A DNA stretch of 64,000 bases from Jeotgalibacillus campisalis (GCF_000829515.1 NZ_JXRR01000001.1:372001-436000), one strand, 5' to 3'; positions 41,478 to 50,814 are shown, counted from the first letter of the stretch. Made by a program: numbers and translations. The notes: a model not told the origin generated them from the sequence alone.

Positions 41478-43724
41478 TTAGAACGTTGCTTCTGCCCATT
41501 TTTTAGTTAAGTACAGCTTTTCGAACTTTGCTGGGTGAACCGGCCTGGAGAACAAATAGCCCTGTCCTATTTTACAGTTATAGTCCACCAGGAGCTGTCG
41601 CTGGCTTTCCGTTTCAATTCCTTCTGCAACTACCATCAGGTTTAAATGCTGTCCTAAATCGATGATGGTTTTGACCATAGGGCGCTCATCAGCATATTCC
41701 ATTTCATCGATAAAGGACTTGTCGATTTTAATCGTATCGACCGGCAGCTTCTGGAGAATATTCAGAGATGAGTAGCCTGTTCCAAAGTCATCAATAGATG
41801 TTTGAATACCAAGATTTTTTAGTGATTGAAGGATCTTTAGGCTTTGCTCAATATTTTGCATAATGCTTTCTGTAATTTCAAGCTCTATCAAAGACGGTTC
41901 CAGCTTCGTTTCCATTAAGATACTTTGAACTACGAGAAGAAAGTTCTCGTGTTGAAATTGAAGGACAGATACATTTACAGACAATTTTAGAGGCGAAAAA
42001 CCTGCAACCTGCCACTTTTTATTTTGTATACAGGCCTCTCTTAGCACCCACTCTCCAATAGAGACTATTTGTCCGGTTTCTTCTGCTACAGGAATAAATT
42101 CTGCAGGCGAAATCCAGCCAAGATCCGGGTGATTCCATCTTAGTAACGCTTCAACCCCAGTGACTTCTCCCGTAATAAGATGAACCTTAGGCTGATAAAC
42201 AAGTGATAGCTGATTCTCTGAAATGGCTCGTCTCAATTCATTTTCAATAGCCAGTTTTCTTGCGAGTGACTGATCGAGCTCGCAGTTATAAAACCGAAAG
42301 CCGTTTTTACCGTTTTCCTTTGCTACATACATCGCTGCATCAGCGGCCTTCAGAAGATCTTCAGCGTTACAGCCATTTTCGGGATAAAGGCTGATTCCGA
42401 TGCTTGGTGTTAAATTAATCGTATAATCTTTAACGATAAAGGATTGCTGAAAAGTATCCAGTACTGCTTGAGCCAGGGCAGCACTGGTTTCCTCTGTTGC
42501 GTCCGGATAAATGATGACGAATTCATCCCCTCCAAGACGATAAACCTCTCCCGGCTGTTCAATCGTGTACTGAATACGCTTAGCGGTTTGCAGCAATATT
42601 TGATCTCCTGTATGGTGCCCCAGCGTATCATTCACCACTTTAAAACGATCAAGATCGATTAACAATATCGCAGGTGACTGCTCGCTGTTTCGAGTGAGCA
42701 GATCCTTCAGATTTTCCTGAAAGCTTACACGGTTTCTTAGGCCTGTTAAAGGATCGTGATAAGCCAAATACCGATACTCTATCATTAACTGGTTATTTTT
42801 GTTAATTATAATTAACTGCCGTCCGATTGTCATAACAAAGGTGATCCATAACCCTATAGTCAGGGCATTAAAATTCCAATCGTAGCTGTGCATGACAAGA
42901 GGGGCAAGAATGAGCATACTTGAATAAGGAAAGATAAACTCCTTTTCTTCAAAAGGATTTTTTATGTTGATCGCAGAGGCTGAAGCAGCGCCGTTTTTAT
43001 AATAGCCTGCAATCCCAATAAATAGAGTGGCCACCACCCATAGAATATCAATCGGATGCCCTTCGTAATAGGCTCCTGAAGCTGCTAAATAAGCATACAG
43101 GGAATCTGCCGAAATTTGCAGAAAAAACCCGATAACAAGCAACAGCAGCAAATCCTTTTCCTCACTTTTTTTCATCAGATAATACAATGTGGTGATAAGA
43201 AAAATGATTCCTAAATTTAAAATAGGATAAACGATCATTATGATGGTGATTGACATGGAGTAATCTGCAAGTTGAAGAACAGGCGTAACTAAAAAATGGA
43301 TACTAATAACTGAGGACGTAATCATGTAGACGATAATATTGAACATATAAGCTTGGGCTGAATAGGATGTGCTCATTTGCTTTGTTTTAATAAGTAATGC
43401 CGCCAAAAAGAAAGCATAGGAAACAATCCAAAGATAATCTGATACATTAATAATCAGTGTCTCTTTTCCGGTAATTTGATAGATAAACCAGATCGCATTT
43501 GAAACTGCATAAAAAAGCATTCCTGCATTCAACAGGAACCAAAAAGTTCTTGAGGCTTTCTGCGCCAGCCGATAAGCATGATTAAGCCAAATAAAGCTGA
43601 CCAGTGAGGCGGATAGCTGAAGAAAGCTAGAAGCAGGAAACTTTTCTAACGCAAAGCTTCCCCCAACAAAAATCCCTATATGTATCACAAATATAAGTAA
43701 AGGCAGACGCCCAATCTTTAGCAT
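41478..43724 (-). CDS. Membrane GGDEF-EAL protein (c-di-GMP cyclase and phosphodiesterase)
   Basis: 748 residues. About eight to nine membrane segments at residues 1-300; GGDEF domain about 320-480 with YHDPLTGLRNRVSF, DLDRFKVVNDTLGHHTGDQI and the intact RLGGDEF; EAL domain about 490-745 with VYQPKVHLITGEVTGVEALL (EAL intact), ELEITESIM, DDFGTGYSSL, DTIKIDKSFID and QGYLFSRP. All catalytic residues of both domains are present. The RxxD I-site is not (QPGE at that position). It can in principle make and degrade c-di-GMP. GGAGG precedes ATG at 43724. Confidence 0.92.
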   Translation of the reverse strand: MLKIGRLPLLIFVIHIGIFVGGSFALEKFPASSFLQLSASLVSFIWLNHAYRLAQKASRTFWFLLNAGMLFYAVSNAIWFIYQITGKETLIINVSDYLWIVSYAFFLAALLIKTKQMSTSYSAQAYMFNIIVYMITSSVISIHFLVTPVLQLADYSMSITIIMIVYPILNLGIIFLITTLYYLMKKSEEKDLLLLLVIGFFLQISADSLYAYLAASGAYYEGHPIDILWVVATLFIGIAGYYKNGAASASAINIKNPFEEKEFIFPYSSMLILAPLVMHSYDWNFNALTIGLWITFVMTIGRQLIIINKNNQLMIEYRYLAYHDPLTGLRNRVSFQENLKDLLTRNSEQSPAILLIDLDRFKVVNDTLGHHTGDQILLQTAKRIQYTIEQPGEVYRLGGDEFVIIYPDATEETSAALAQAVLDTFQQSFIVKDYTINLTPSIGISLYPENGCNAEDLLKAADAAMYVAKENGKNGFRFYNCELDQSLARKLAIENELRRAISENQLSLVYQPKVHLITGEVTGVEALLRWNHPDLGWISPAEFIPVAEETGQIVSIGEWVLREACIQNKKWQVAGFSPLKLSVNVSVLQFQHENFLLVVQSILMETKLEPSLIELEITESIMQNIEQSLKILQSLKNLGIQTSIDDFGTGYSSLNILQKLPVDTIKIDKSFIDEMEYADERPMVKTIIDLGQHLNLMVVAEGIETESQRQLLVDYNCKIGQGYLFSRPVHPAKFEKLYLTKKWAEATF

Positions 43725-43982
43725 TTAAATCCTCCTGCCTAATTAAAAACTGAACTGTTTTCAAAATTTTTAACAAACGATCTCATTTACGTGAGTTTAT
43801 TTTCCTATATATTTTAATTAATTAGTTCTATTATACTCTTTTTATGAAATATGAGTAGAGATTATTTCCAACCCAACTTACTAAACGGAACCTTAATACA
43901 GACCTATTCACTCCCTTTTTACGTTTGACATACAGTAAGTAAGTATATAAATGATAAGTTAAAAGGAAATCGAGGAGATACT

Positions 43983-44477
43983 ATGGTGAATTTTCAATCA
44001 TTTCAAGGAATGATCACGATGGTGAGCGAATTTTATACGGGGCAAAATGAGGAAGAAGAGGGCTGCTATACGCTGCTGGAGGTCGTTGACAACACTGGGA
44101 CAACTGTGAATTTTATTGTGTTGCCAACTACGTATTTTCTTAATCAGGCAGTGGTTTCTACAGGTGATTTTGTCACAGGTTTTTACGACGCCAATGCACC
44201 AGTACCACTGATCTACCCCCCGCGATACAGGGCATTAATCGTGGTAAAACACACCTCCTATCAGAAAGTAAAAGCAGATTACTTTGATAATCAGCTGGTG
44301 AGCCGTGACGGACAGTTAAAACTTAATTTATCACCCTTTACACCAATTCAGCTTGCAAACGGTCAGCCCTTTTTACGATCACCGGCCAATCGGAACTTAT
44401 TAGTCGTTTACAACTTCTCAACGAAAAGCATTCCAGCACAGACTACTCCTGAAAAAATTATTGTATGGTGCTCATGA
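43983..44477 (+). CDS. Conserved hypothetical protein, mostly beta
   Basis: 164 residues, cytosolic, single Cys near each end (EEGCYTLLEV, IIVWCS). The middle, VVSTGDFVTGFYDANAPVPL then IYPPRYRALIVVK, resembles an OB-fold or similar small barrel, with a second part QLKLNLSPFTPIQLANGQPF. A possible promoter (TTGACA at 43925) and GAGGAG precede ATG at 43983. I do not recognise a described family. Monocistronic. Confidence 0.7.
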   Translation: MVNFQSFQGMITMVSEFYTGQNEEEEGCYTLLEVVDNTGTTVNFIVLPTTYFLNQAVVSTGDFVTGFYDANAPVPLIYPPRYRALIVVKHTSYQKVKADYFDNQLVSRDGQLKLNLSPFTPIQLANGQPFLRSPANRNLLVVYNFSTKSIPAQTTPEKIIVWCS

Positions 44478-44514
44478 AAAAGCATTATCACTGAAACTAA
44501 TCTTAAAGATTTCC

Positions 44515-44619
44515 CTATTGCTTAGTTATCAGCAAGCAGAAGCAGAATCGGGAAGATGCTGGTACCGACAGTAAGACCCCTTCCCGAGTGGAAGCTTGTA
44601 TAGAAGGTTTTGCTTGCAT
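44515..44619 (-). CDS. Candidate short ORF (34 aa) with perfect Shine-Dalgarno
   Basis: On the minus strand AGGAGG (44635-44630) precedes ATG at 44619 by ten bases; the frame MQAKPSIQASTREGVLLSVP... runs 34 codons to TAG. The product has no clear membrane segment and ends FCFCLLITKQ. It lies between two rightward genes. Only the strong ribosome binding site supports it; it could also be decayed DNA. Confidence 0.3.
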   Translation of the reverse strand: MQAKPSIQASTREGVLLSVPASSRFCFCLLITKQ

Positions 44620-44674
44620 GGCTAATCCACCTCCTGTTACACTAAACGGAACGTTTTAGGAAGAAGGTGAGAGA

Positions 44675-45211
44675 ATGCTTAGTGCCCTCATCATTTTCGT
44701 TGCCCAGCTTATTTTTGTTCCGGTGTTAACTCTCCGAACGATTATGATGGTCAAGGGAATGAAAGAAAAAGCCGCTGCCCTTGGGACCCTCGAAGGCATC
44801 ATATACGTCATGGCTCTTGGTCTGGTATTCAGCGACTTGGCCAATTATCTTAATATGGCTGCTTATGCATTAGGATTCGGGATCGGTGTCTATATAGGCC
44901 AGATTCTTGAACAGAAGCTTGCGATTGGATTTGTTTCAATCGAAGTTAATATAACGAGTAAAAATGAAGAACTGATCACAAACCTCCGTAGTGATGGATT
45001 CAGTGTATCTACTTCCGAAGTGGAAGGCATGAATGAAGCCCGCAGATATCGGCTGGATTGTACAGCCAGACGCGATCGGGAGCAGGAATTTATAAGGGTT
45101 GTCAGCAAGTATGAACCAAGCGCCTTTATCGTTTCCTATGAACCTCGTAATTTTAAAGGTGGATATATTACAAAAGCAATGAGAAAAAATAAAAAGAATA
45201 CAGCCGTTTAA
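44675..45211 (+). CDS. YebE/UPF0316 (DUF5698-DUF2179) membrane protein
   Basis: 178 residues. Three N-terminal membrane segments (about 3-25, 38-58 and 63-83, e.g. [20 protein letters not shown]) followed by a cytosolic DUF2179 domain (about 90-165: [39 protein letters not shown]). DUF2179 is the small domain of YitT-type proteins and may bind nucleotides. Function unknown. AGAAGG precedes ATG at 44675. Confidence 0.85.
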   Translation: MLSALIIFVAQLIFVPVLTLRTIMMVKGMKEKAAALGTLEGIIYVMALGLVFSDLANYLNMAAYALGFGIGVYIGQILEQKLAIGFVSIEVNITSKNEELITNLRSDGFSVSTSEVEGMNEARRYRLDCTARRDREQEFIRVVSKYEPSAFIVSYEPRNFKGGYITKAMRKNKKNTAV

Positions 45212-45337
45212 TCATTCAGAATGTCTGCTCCCTGCTCTGCTGGTGGATCAGGCATTTTTCATTTTTGTAAGAGTTTAAACAATGACGAAATGGGGGTTTA
45301 GAAAGATAGTACAAATTTTATCGAAAGGATGAGATGC

Positions 45338-46066
45338 ATGTTTTTCTGGCTCAGCTTGCTATTTGCACTTGGTTTTTCACTGATTCATTATTCCTCAAAA
45401 TACCTGGATTTTATAAAGGACAAGCCTCAAAGCCGTTTTCTTTCCTTCGCAGGCGGAATTGCTGTTTCTTATGTTTTTATTCACTTACTGCCGGAACTAA
45501 ACCATTATCAGCACCAACTAGAAGAAACACTGCAAGAAGGGGCATTTAGATTTGTGGAGCACCACATCTATGTGATTGCTATGCTTGGCCTTGCCGCTTT
45601 TTATGGTCTTGAGCGTACCGTTAAGACTTCTAAAAAGAAACAATTCCATTCAAATCAATCATCAGCTGGTGTATTTTGGGTACATATTTCATCTTTTTTC
45701 ATTTATAACGCGGTAATAGGCTATCTTCTTATACGGGAAGAATATTCGGGACCATGGGAAATGTTTTTTTACTTTATTGCCCTCAGTATTCACTTTATTA
45801 CAAATGACCGTGCTCTGCGGCGGGATCATCAGCAGATTTACGATCAATACGGGCGTATACTGTTATCTTTTGCCACACTGCTTGGCTGGGTAATTGGAGC
45901 GCTAGTTGAGGTGCACGAATTCTACATTTCGATTTTAGTAGCTTTTTTAGCAGGAGGAATTGTGCTGAACGTGTTAAAAGAGGAACTGCCTGAAGAAAAA
46001 GAAAGCAGCTTTACCGCTTTTAGTCTTGGGCTGGTATTCTATAGTGTACTGCTGTTAATTATTTAA
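45338..46066 (+). CDS. ZIP-like integral membrane protein
   Basis: 242 residues from ATG at 45338 (AAAGG nine bases upstream; the ATG at 45329 abuts the site). About eight membrane segments. FAGGIAVSYVFIHLLPELNH near residue 40 resembles the metal-site helix of ZIP transporters (HLLPE); ALVEVHEFYISILVAFLAGG contains a second polar site. Metal transport is plausible but unproven; homologues are generally annotated as hypothetical. No plus-strand terminator; its 3' end abuts the candidate small RNA on the other strand. Confidence 0.65.
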   Translation: MFFWLSLLFALGFSLIHYSSKYLDFIKDKPQSRFLSFAGGIAVSYVFIHLLPELNHYQHQLEETLQEGAFRFVEHHIYVIAMLGLAAFYGLERTVKTSKKKQFHSNQSSAGVFWVHISSFFIYNAVIGYLLIREEYSGPWEMFFYFIALSIHFITNDRALRRDHQQIYDQYGRILLSFATLLGWVIGALVEVHEFYISILVAFLAGGIVLNVLKEELPEEKESSFTAFSLGLVFYSVLLLII

Positions 46067-46073
46067 GAGTCAA

Positions 46074-46195
46074 TAAAAAAAGCACCCTGGCTTAAAAGAC
46101 AGAGTGCTTCCCGAAATTTGCGGCGTCCAAGTCACGCTCCACAACGTGTTCCTATAAGGAGTACTTGTGCGTCTTATGCAAACAAGCTCATCGCG
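46074..46195 (-). ncRNA. Candidate small regulatory RNA with own promoter and terminator
   Basis: A non-coding, ~120-base unit between convergent genes. Promoter at 46230-46202 on the minus strand (next entry) would start transcription near 46195. The end is a Rho-independent terminator: AAGCAC, mismatch, CTG / CAG, mismatch, GTGCTT (46080-46109) then seven T on the minus strand. The body (46110-46195) can fold: CAAGT pairs with ACTTG around two small hairpins (TCCT/AGGA; CACG/CGTG). The longest ORF inside is only a few codons. I cannot match it to a known Rfam family from memory. It is not 6S, SRP RNA or a c-di-GMP riboswitch by sequence. Confidence 0.6.
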
Positions 46196-46201
46196 TAGTT
46201 A

Positions 46202-46230
46202 ACAATAGTCTATTTTTAAGAAAATGTCAA
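46202..46230 (-). promoter_or_regulatory. Sigma-A promoter of the candidate small RNA
   Basis: Minus strand: perfect -35 TTGACA (46230-46225), 17-base spacer, -10 TATTGT (46207-46202). It begins nine bases beyond the stop codon of the HD-GYP gene. Confidence 0.7.
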
Positions 46231-46238
46231 TGCGCTAA

Positions 46239-47144
46239 TTAAATTCGGCCCTCTTCTTTTAAAATTTCTTCAAAAGCTGCTACAACATCCGGATCGTAAT
46301 AGTCAGGAGTCATTTTTCTTATTTCATCTATTGAAAATTCAGCTGAAAATGCTTTACGGTACGCACGGTCTTCTGTCATGGCATCAAATGTATCACAAAC
46401 AGCGATAATACGGGCTGCAAGCAGAATTTCATCCCCTTTTAGACCATGAGGATAACCGCTTCCATTTAGCCGTTCGTGATGCTGCTCAATAATGGGAGAT
46501 AGATGCTGATACTGCGTTTTCTCTACCATTTCCGCACCGTCTCCTGGGTGTTTTTTAATAATATCAAACTCTTCATTCGTTAGTTTCCCTGGCTTATTTA
46601 AAATTTCTTCCGGTATATTAATCTTGCCAATATCATGAAGTTCTGCTGCTAAATGGAGATGATAAAGGTCATCTTTTGATAGATTAAGCTTCCTTCCCAC
46701 CCTTATGGAAAAAAGGGTCACTCTCTCGCTATGCAAAGACGTATAGCGGTCTTTTTTTTCAACTTGTTTAATTATATCGCGCAAGGAATTGGTTTCCTGA
46801 CTGACCTGATGAAAGACAGGTTCAGTGATGACCCATAAATATGTGACATCGGTTAGCGCTTTAAACAGCACAGGCTCCTTTAACGCTTTTGCAGAAAAAT
46901 AATCTTCTGCATATAGCGTTTGTTTTTCTATGCCTTCTTCCACACTAATTTCACCAGATAATATATATATAAATTCTAAGACATCTTTATTATCACTTGG
47001 ATACAAGTAAAATAGCCTATCTTTAAAGATCGTTTCAGTCATGACTTCTATACCACCACCTTGAAGCAAAAGGCTTATGGAAGAGGCATTCATATCTACT
47101 TTTTCTATACTTGTACCTTTTTTATAGATCTTAAGACCCTCCAT
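46239..47144 (-). CDS. HD-GYP domain phosphodiesterase with cupin-like N-terminus
   Basis: 301 residues from ATG at 47144 (AGAGGTGG five bases upstream). Residues about 1-110 are beta-rich and cupin-like (LEFIYILSGEISVEEG, YAEDYFSAKAL). The HD-GYP domain (about 125-300) has the metal-binding residues HSERVTLFSIRVG, AAELHDIGKINIP, KKHPGDGAEMV and QHHERLNGSGYPHGLKGDEI, then CDTFDAMTEDRAYRK; in the GYP signature Asn replaces Asp (NGSGYP). The domain hydrolyses c-di-GMP (or related cyclic dinucleotides) to GMP. The upstream gene's terminator lies between. Confidence 0.85.
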   Translation of the reverse strand: MEGLKIYKKGTSIEKVDMNASSISLLLQGGGIEVMTETIFKDRLFYLYPSDNKDVLEFIYILSGEISVEEGIEKQTLYAEDYFSAKALKEPVLFKALTDVTYLWVITEPVFHQVSQETNSLRDIIKQVEKKDRYTSLHSERVTLFSIRVGRKLNLSKDDLYHLHLAAELHDIGKINIPEEILNKPGKLTNEEFDIIKKHPGDGAEMVEKTQYQHLSPIIEQHHERLNGSGYPHGLKGDEILLAARIIAVCDTFDAMTEDRAYRKAFSAEFSIDEIRKMTPDYYDPDVVAAFEEILKEEGRI

Positions 47145-47177
47145 ATGTACCACCTCTAATGAATTAGATATAAAAAA

Positions 47178-47198
47178 AAGAGTTCATACTGAACTCTT
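47178..47198. terminator. Terminator of the secreted coiled-coil gene
   Basis: AAGAGTTCA, loop TAC, TGAACTCTT; preceded by eight A (T-run on the minus strand). Confidence 0.8.
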
Positions 47199-47239
47199 CT
47201 TTATTCTAACGTATAATAATCATTTTATACAAGAGGAAA

Positions 47240-47803
47240 TTAGTGACCAACGATCCGAATTGGGTCAATCCAAACCATTCGATCGGCAAAACGAACCAGT
47301 TTCCAGCTGCATTCTGCTTCAACGCCCATCTTTTTTACTAGTTCAATCGTCTCTGTTGACATTTGAAGTGTTTCATTGAAAACAGCTTCAATCACTTCAT
47401 CTAGTTCTTGGTTATATTTCTCCTCCAGTGTAATGTAGAGGGCATTAAATTTTTCCTGCTCACGCTGGATTTTTTTATCAAACTTAGCGTTTTCATGTGC
47501 CACTTTTTTCTCGTCGGTAAATTTTCCGGCTTTTTCTGCTTTCTCAGCTTCTAGCTCTGCTAGCTTACGCTGTTCTTCTTCTTTCTTACTTTCCAATTCA
47601 GAAAGATAACCAGCTTGAAGTGCGTCTGCTTTTTCTACTCCTGCATCAATTTTCTCATCAATTTCGATATTTGTTTTTTCAATCAGTTCAAGGGCTTTTT
47701 CATAGTCCTCATTTTCTGCTGCGGAAGCGTCTGTTGCACCAAAGGCAAAAAATACGATTAGAGCTGAGAAAAACATCGCAAATACAAGTTTACAGTTGTT
47801 CAT
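47240..47803 (-). CDS. Secreted coiled-coil protein of unknown function
   Basis: 187 residues. Signal peptide at 1-29 (LVFAMFFSALIVFFAFGATDASA with an AxA cleavage site). The mature part is a charged alpha-helical coiled coil (about 35-165, e.g. ELEAEKAEKAGKFTDEKKVA), then a short C-terminal segment AECSWKLVRFADRMVWIDPI with a lone cysteine. No peptidoglycan-binding or enzymatic motif. GGAGG precedes ATG. Confidence 0.75.
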   Translation of the reverse strand: MNNCKLVFAMFFSALIVFFAFGATDASAAENEDYEKALELIEKTNIEIDEKIDAGVEKADALQAGYLSELESKKEEEQRKLAELEAEKAEKAGKFTDEKKVAHENAKFDKKIQREQEKFNALYITLEEKYNQELDEVIEAVFNETLQMSTETIELVKKMGVEAECSWKLVRFADRMVWIDPIRIVGH

Positions 47804-48141
47804 TTCGCCATTCCTCCTTCAATTTTAAACGGTCCTTCAAATAAATTTCGGGTCTTTTGAACGTTTTAGCAGTTGGAAGAATAAACCTTTAGACCCCTTC
47901 CCTCTCCCTTTAATATGTATATTGCTAGTATACAAGGCTGATTGGAATTTATCTACTTTTATTCTGTAATTATGTGCATTATTTTGTTTAATTTTGTATT
48001 ATTAGGATACATTAAGGGGGTTTTTGTAACCATTCATAAGTGTATGCTATCTAGATAAATACCATTTGAAGAAGGTTGAAAATGGTATTGAAGTTAGGCT
48101 GAACCGTATAATAGAGATACTAACTTCTAGGAGTGTCTTAT
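47804..48141. other. Divergent promoter region
   Basis: About 340 bases between the secreted coiled-coil gene and the 477-aa gene. It is AT-rich; AGGAG at 48128-48132 is the ribosome binding site of the rightward gene. No riboswitch or long repeat was seen. Confidence 0.5.
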
Positions 48142-49575
48142 ATGAATGGTAATCAGCTTGGACATCATTTTACGGCTTATCCATCGCTGCAGCTCGTTCC
48201 GGCCGGTCGAAAACATCCGGTAATCCGCTCAATTGGCCATAAAGAGGAGCGGGCCGTTTTGTCGCGTCTTCAGCAAATTGTCTCTGCAGCACTCGATCAA
48301 CTTTTATCAAACGAGCAGCAGCTTCTGAGAGAGTTTCTTAAGCTTTCTTCTCTTCAGCTGCCTGTACCCATATGTAAGCAGCAAACCCTCTGCCCTTACC
48401 TGATGAAACCTGAGCTTTTTCTTTGGAAAACCCATTCACCCAATCGCGGACTGCCTATAGAAGAGACCTATTTTTACAAGACACAGTATCATACCCTCTC
48501 AACCCGGCAACTAACTGCTCACATCCATCACGTTGTGCGTGACTATGTATTTTGCGCAAGACTTCAACAGCTCGATCGAAACATGTGGCTAGAGCGCATA
48601 AATAAGGCTTACACAGAGCATCCTTTTATCCTTCTTTCGCGCTCAAAGCAAACCATTGTTAACGCAGTGGAAAGCATGAATCGTTCCTCTCTCCTTAGTG
48701 TACTTAATTATCCTGAGGACATTGCCTACTGGCGTCATCGTGTAGAAATTGTCCTGAGGCCGTATCGCAGCATTCCTCCTGCATGGCAAGATGAGATATG
48801 TGTGCATGCTAAGAACATCTCCCTGCAGCCTTCCTCCGAATCGATTCTTGTCACTTGTCCGGAATGCTCTTTTAGCATCACGTATTGGCCGATTACAGAT
48901 CAGCTAAAGCTTCCATTTGAGGTTAAGATTAAGCAGGCAGTTAAGCGCATTGCGACGATCGAGCGGCAGTTTAATCAAATAGCTTTGCAAAGCTCAAAAA
49001 TCGTTGCTTCCTTAAACCAGCTGAGAAGGTTAAAAAGCAAGTTCACTCCTTATTATTCACTGGGAGAAGAGCTAATCCAGCTGAGTGAAAGGCTTGGTGA
49101 AGAAACGGAACCTCATAGCGCACTGGACTGTTTTAGCACGCTGAAAGAAATTTCACTTCCAGACAAAGAGATTACGCCTGACCTAATCAGTCTTGCGAAG
49201 GTGAATATTCCTGATATTGCTGTACTGAGGAGCGTAGAAAAGTGGCAGTCGATTGATTTCCATTCTTTAAAGGATGATTTTAACCGGCTTTACCAGGAGT
49301 TACTTGTGAAAGAAGCATTACGGCAGCCAAAGCCAGAGGATATTTTGTTTCAAGTAAAAAATCTAAGCCTTACAAGGGCACAATTAGAGAAAATTAAAAC
49401 TTTTATTGAAGAAACAGAGCTCACACTCTCTCTGCATTTGCTCGTCCAGACAGTAAAGGGCGAAGCAACGAACAAGATTCGCCGCCTGGGACTTCATGAC
49501 ACTGAAATTTTCGGCATGATGCAGCAGTGGCCTGAAAAACATATTACCCAGGCAATGAAGAAACACGTTAAATAG
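48142..49575 (+). CDS. Large protein of uncertain function (possible RQC-minor-type DNA-binding protein)
   Basis: 477 residues from ATG at 48142 (AGGAG eight bases upstream, the GTG at 48133 overlaps it). No signal peptide or membrane segment. Mostly helical, with conserved-looking aromatic segments YLMKPELFLWKTHSPNRGLP and EDIAYWRHRVEIVLRPYRSI, a lone Cys pair (TCPECSFSITYW, near 242) and a first pair CKQQTLCPYL near 78 that could together bind zinc. The C-terminus, LHLLVQTVKGEATNKIRRLG, resembles a winged-helix RQC-like ending. I recall a Bacillus family called RQC-minor-1 of similar size but cannot confirm the match. A role in DNA or RNA handling is only a suggestion. Confidence 0.65.
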   Translation: MNGNQLGHHFTAYPSLQLVPAGRKHPVIRSIGHKEERAVLSRLQQIVSAALDQLLSNEQQLLREFLKLSSLQLPVPICKQQTLCPYLMKPELFLWKTHSPNRGLPIEETYFYKTQYHTLSTRQLTAHIHHVVRDYVFCARLQQLDRNMWLERINKAYTEHPFILLSRSKQTIVNAVESMNRSSLLSVLNYPEDIAYWRHRVEIVLRPYRSIPPAWQDEICVHAKNISLQPSSESILVTCPECSFSITYWPITDQLKLPFEVKIKQAVKRIATIERQFNQIALQSSKIVASLNQLRRLKSKFTPYYSLGEELIQLSERLGEETEPHSALDCFSTLKEISLPDKEITPDLISLAKVNIPDIAVLRSVEKWQSIDFHSLKDDFNRLYQELLVKEALRQPKPEDILFQVKNLSLTRAQLEKIKTFIEETELTLSLHLLVQTVKGEATNKIRRLGLHDTEIFGMMQQWPEKHITQAMKKHVK

Positions 49576-49616
49576 GCAGATGAAGACCAAAGCAGGCTGC
49601 GTGAGATGAAAATGCT

Positions 49617-49645
49617 TTGACTTCTTTCTAAAAATACTGTAAATT
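49617..49645 (+). promoter_or_regulatory. Sigma-A promoter of guaC
   Basis: TTGACT, 17-base spacer, TAAATT; about 65 bases before the guaC start. Confidence 0.65.
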
Positions 49646-49708
49646 AACACATGTACGAACAATTTTAATTTAAAATACTAATAATATTCGCTTTTAGGAG
49701 TGTTGAAC

Positions 49709-50692
49709 TTGGATAATGTATTTGATTATGAAGATATTCAGTTAATTCCCGCTAAATGTGTTGTAGAGAGCCGGTCGGAATGTGATACATCTGTCAAATT
49801 CGGTAAACATACATTTAAATTGCCTGTGGTACCTGCGAATATGCAAACCATCATAGATGAAAAGATCGCCACCTACCTTGCTGAAAACCACTATTTCTAC
49901 ATTATGCACCGTTTTGAGCCTGAGACGCGCATAACATTTATAAAGGACATGCAAGCACGAAATCTAATTTCGTCCATCAGTGTAGGGGTTAAAAAAGAAG
50001 AATACAGCTTTATTGAGCAGCTGGCTCAGCAAAACCTGACACCTGACTACATTACGATTGATATTGCTCATGGTCATTCCAATGCCGTTATAAATATGAT
50101 TGGACATATTAAAACGCACCTGCCTGACAGTTTCGTGATCGCTGGAAACGTCGGCACACCTGAAGCAGTCAGAGAATTAGAGCACGCCGGTGCAGACGCA
50201 ACAAAAGTCGGAATCGGTCCCGGCAAGGTCTGCATTACTAAAATTAAAACCGGCTTCGGCACAGGCGGCTGGCAGCTGGCAGCGCTTCGCTGGTGCGGGA
50301 AAGCCGCAAGTAAACCCATAATAGCAGACGGTGGAATCCGGACTCACGGAGACATTGCAAAATCTGTCCGTTTCGGTGCATCTATGGTGATGATAGGCTC
50401 TCTTTTTGCCGGACACGAAGAATCACCAGGTGTTACATTCGAGCAAGACGGCAAGCTTTTTAAAGAATACTTTGGCTCTGCCTCTGAGTTTCAAAAAGGA
50501 GAAAAGAAAAACGTTGAGGGCAAAAAAATGTTCGTCGAGCATAAAGGTGCACTGCAGGATACCTTAACGGAAATGGAGCAGGATCTTCAATCCTCCATCT
50601 CATATGCTGGAGGAGACAAGCTTGAAGCGATCCGCACTGTTGATTATGTAATTGTGAAGAATTCTATTTTTAATGGTGATAAAGTGTATTAA
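49709..50692 (+). CDS. guaC: GMP reductase
   Basis: 327 residues from TTG at 49709, which gives [16 protein letters not shown], aligned with the start of Bacillus GuaC, and has AGGAG eight bases upstream. IMPDH/GMPR TIM barrel: [48 protein letters not shown] (catalytic Cys in GKVCIT), [11 protein letters not shown] and [20 protein letters not shown]. It reduces GMP to IMP with NADPH, recycling guanine nucleotides to AMP synthesis. Single gene with own promoter and terminator. Confidence 0.96.
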   Translation: MDNVFDYEDIQLIPAKCVVESRSECDTSVKFGKHTFKLPVVPANMQTIIDEKIATYLAENHYFYIMHRFEPETRITFIKDMQARNLISSISVGVKKEEYSFIEQLAQQNLTPDYITIDIAHGHSNAVINMIGHIKTHLPDSFVIAGNVGTPEAVRELEHAGADATKVGIGPGKVCITKIKTGFGTGGWQLAALRWCGKAASKPIIADGGIRTHGDIAKSVRFGASMVMIGSLFAGHEESPGVTFEQDGKLFKEYFGSASEFQKGEKKNVEGKKMFVEHKGALQDTLTEMEQDLQSSISYAGGDKLEAIRTVDYVIVKNSIFNGDKVY

Positions 50693-50707
50693 GAATAACG
50701 AACTTCT

Positions 50708-50746
50708 AAGCTGTCCGAGCTAATTATGCTGCGGACAGCTTTTTGT
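50708..50746 (+). terminator. Terminator of guaC
   Basis: AAGCTGTCCG and CGGACAGCTT arms followed by TTTTGTTT. Confidence 0.9.
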
Positions 50747-50814
50747 TTACATCAACATGGGTCCATTAATAAAGATTAAACTGTAAAGAAGCTTGCTCTA
50801 TTGTGATATCGAGT

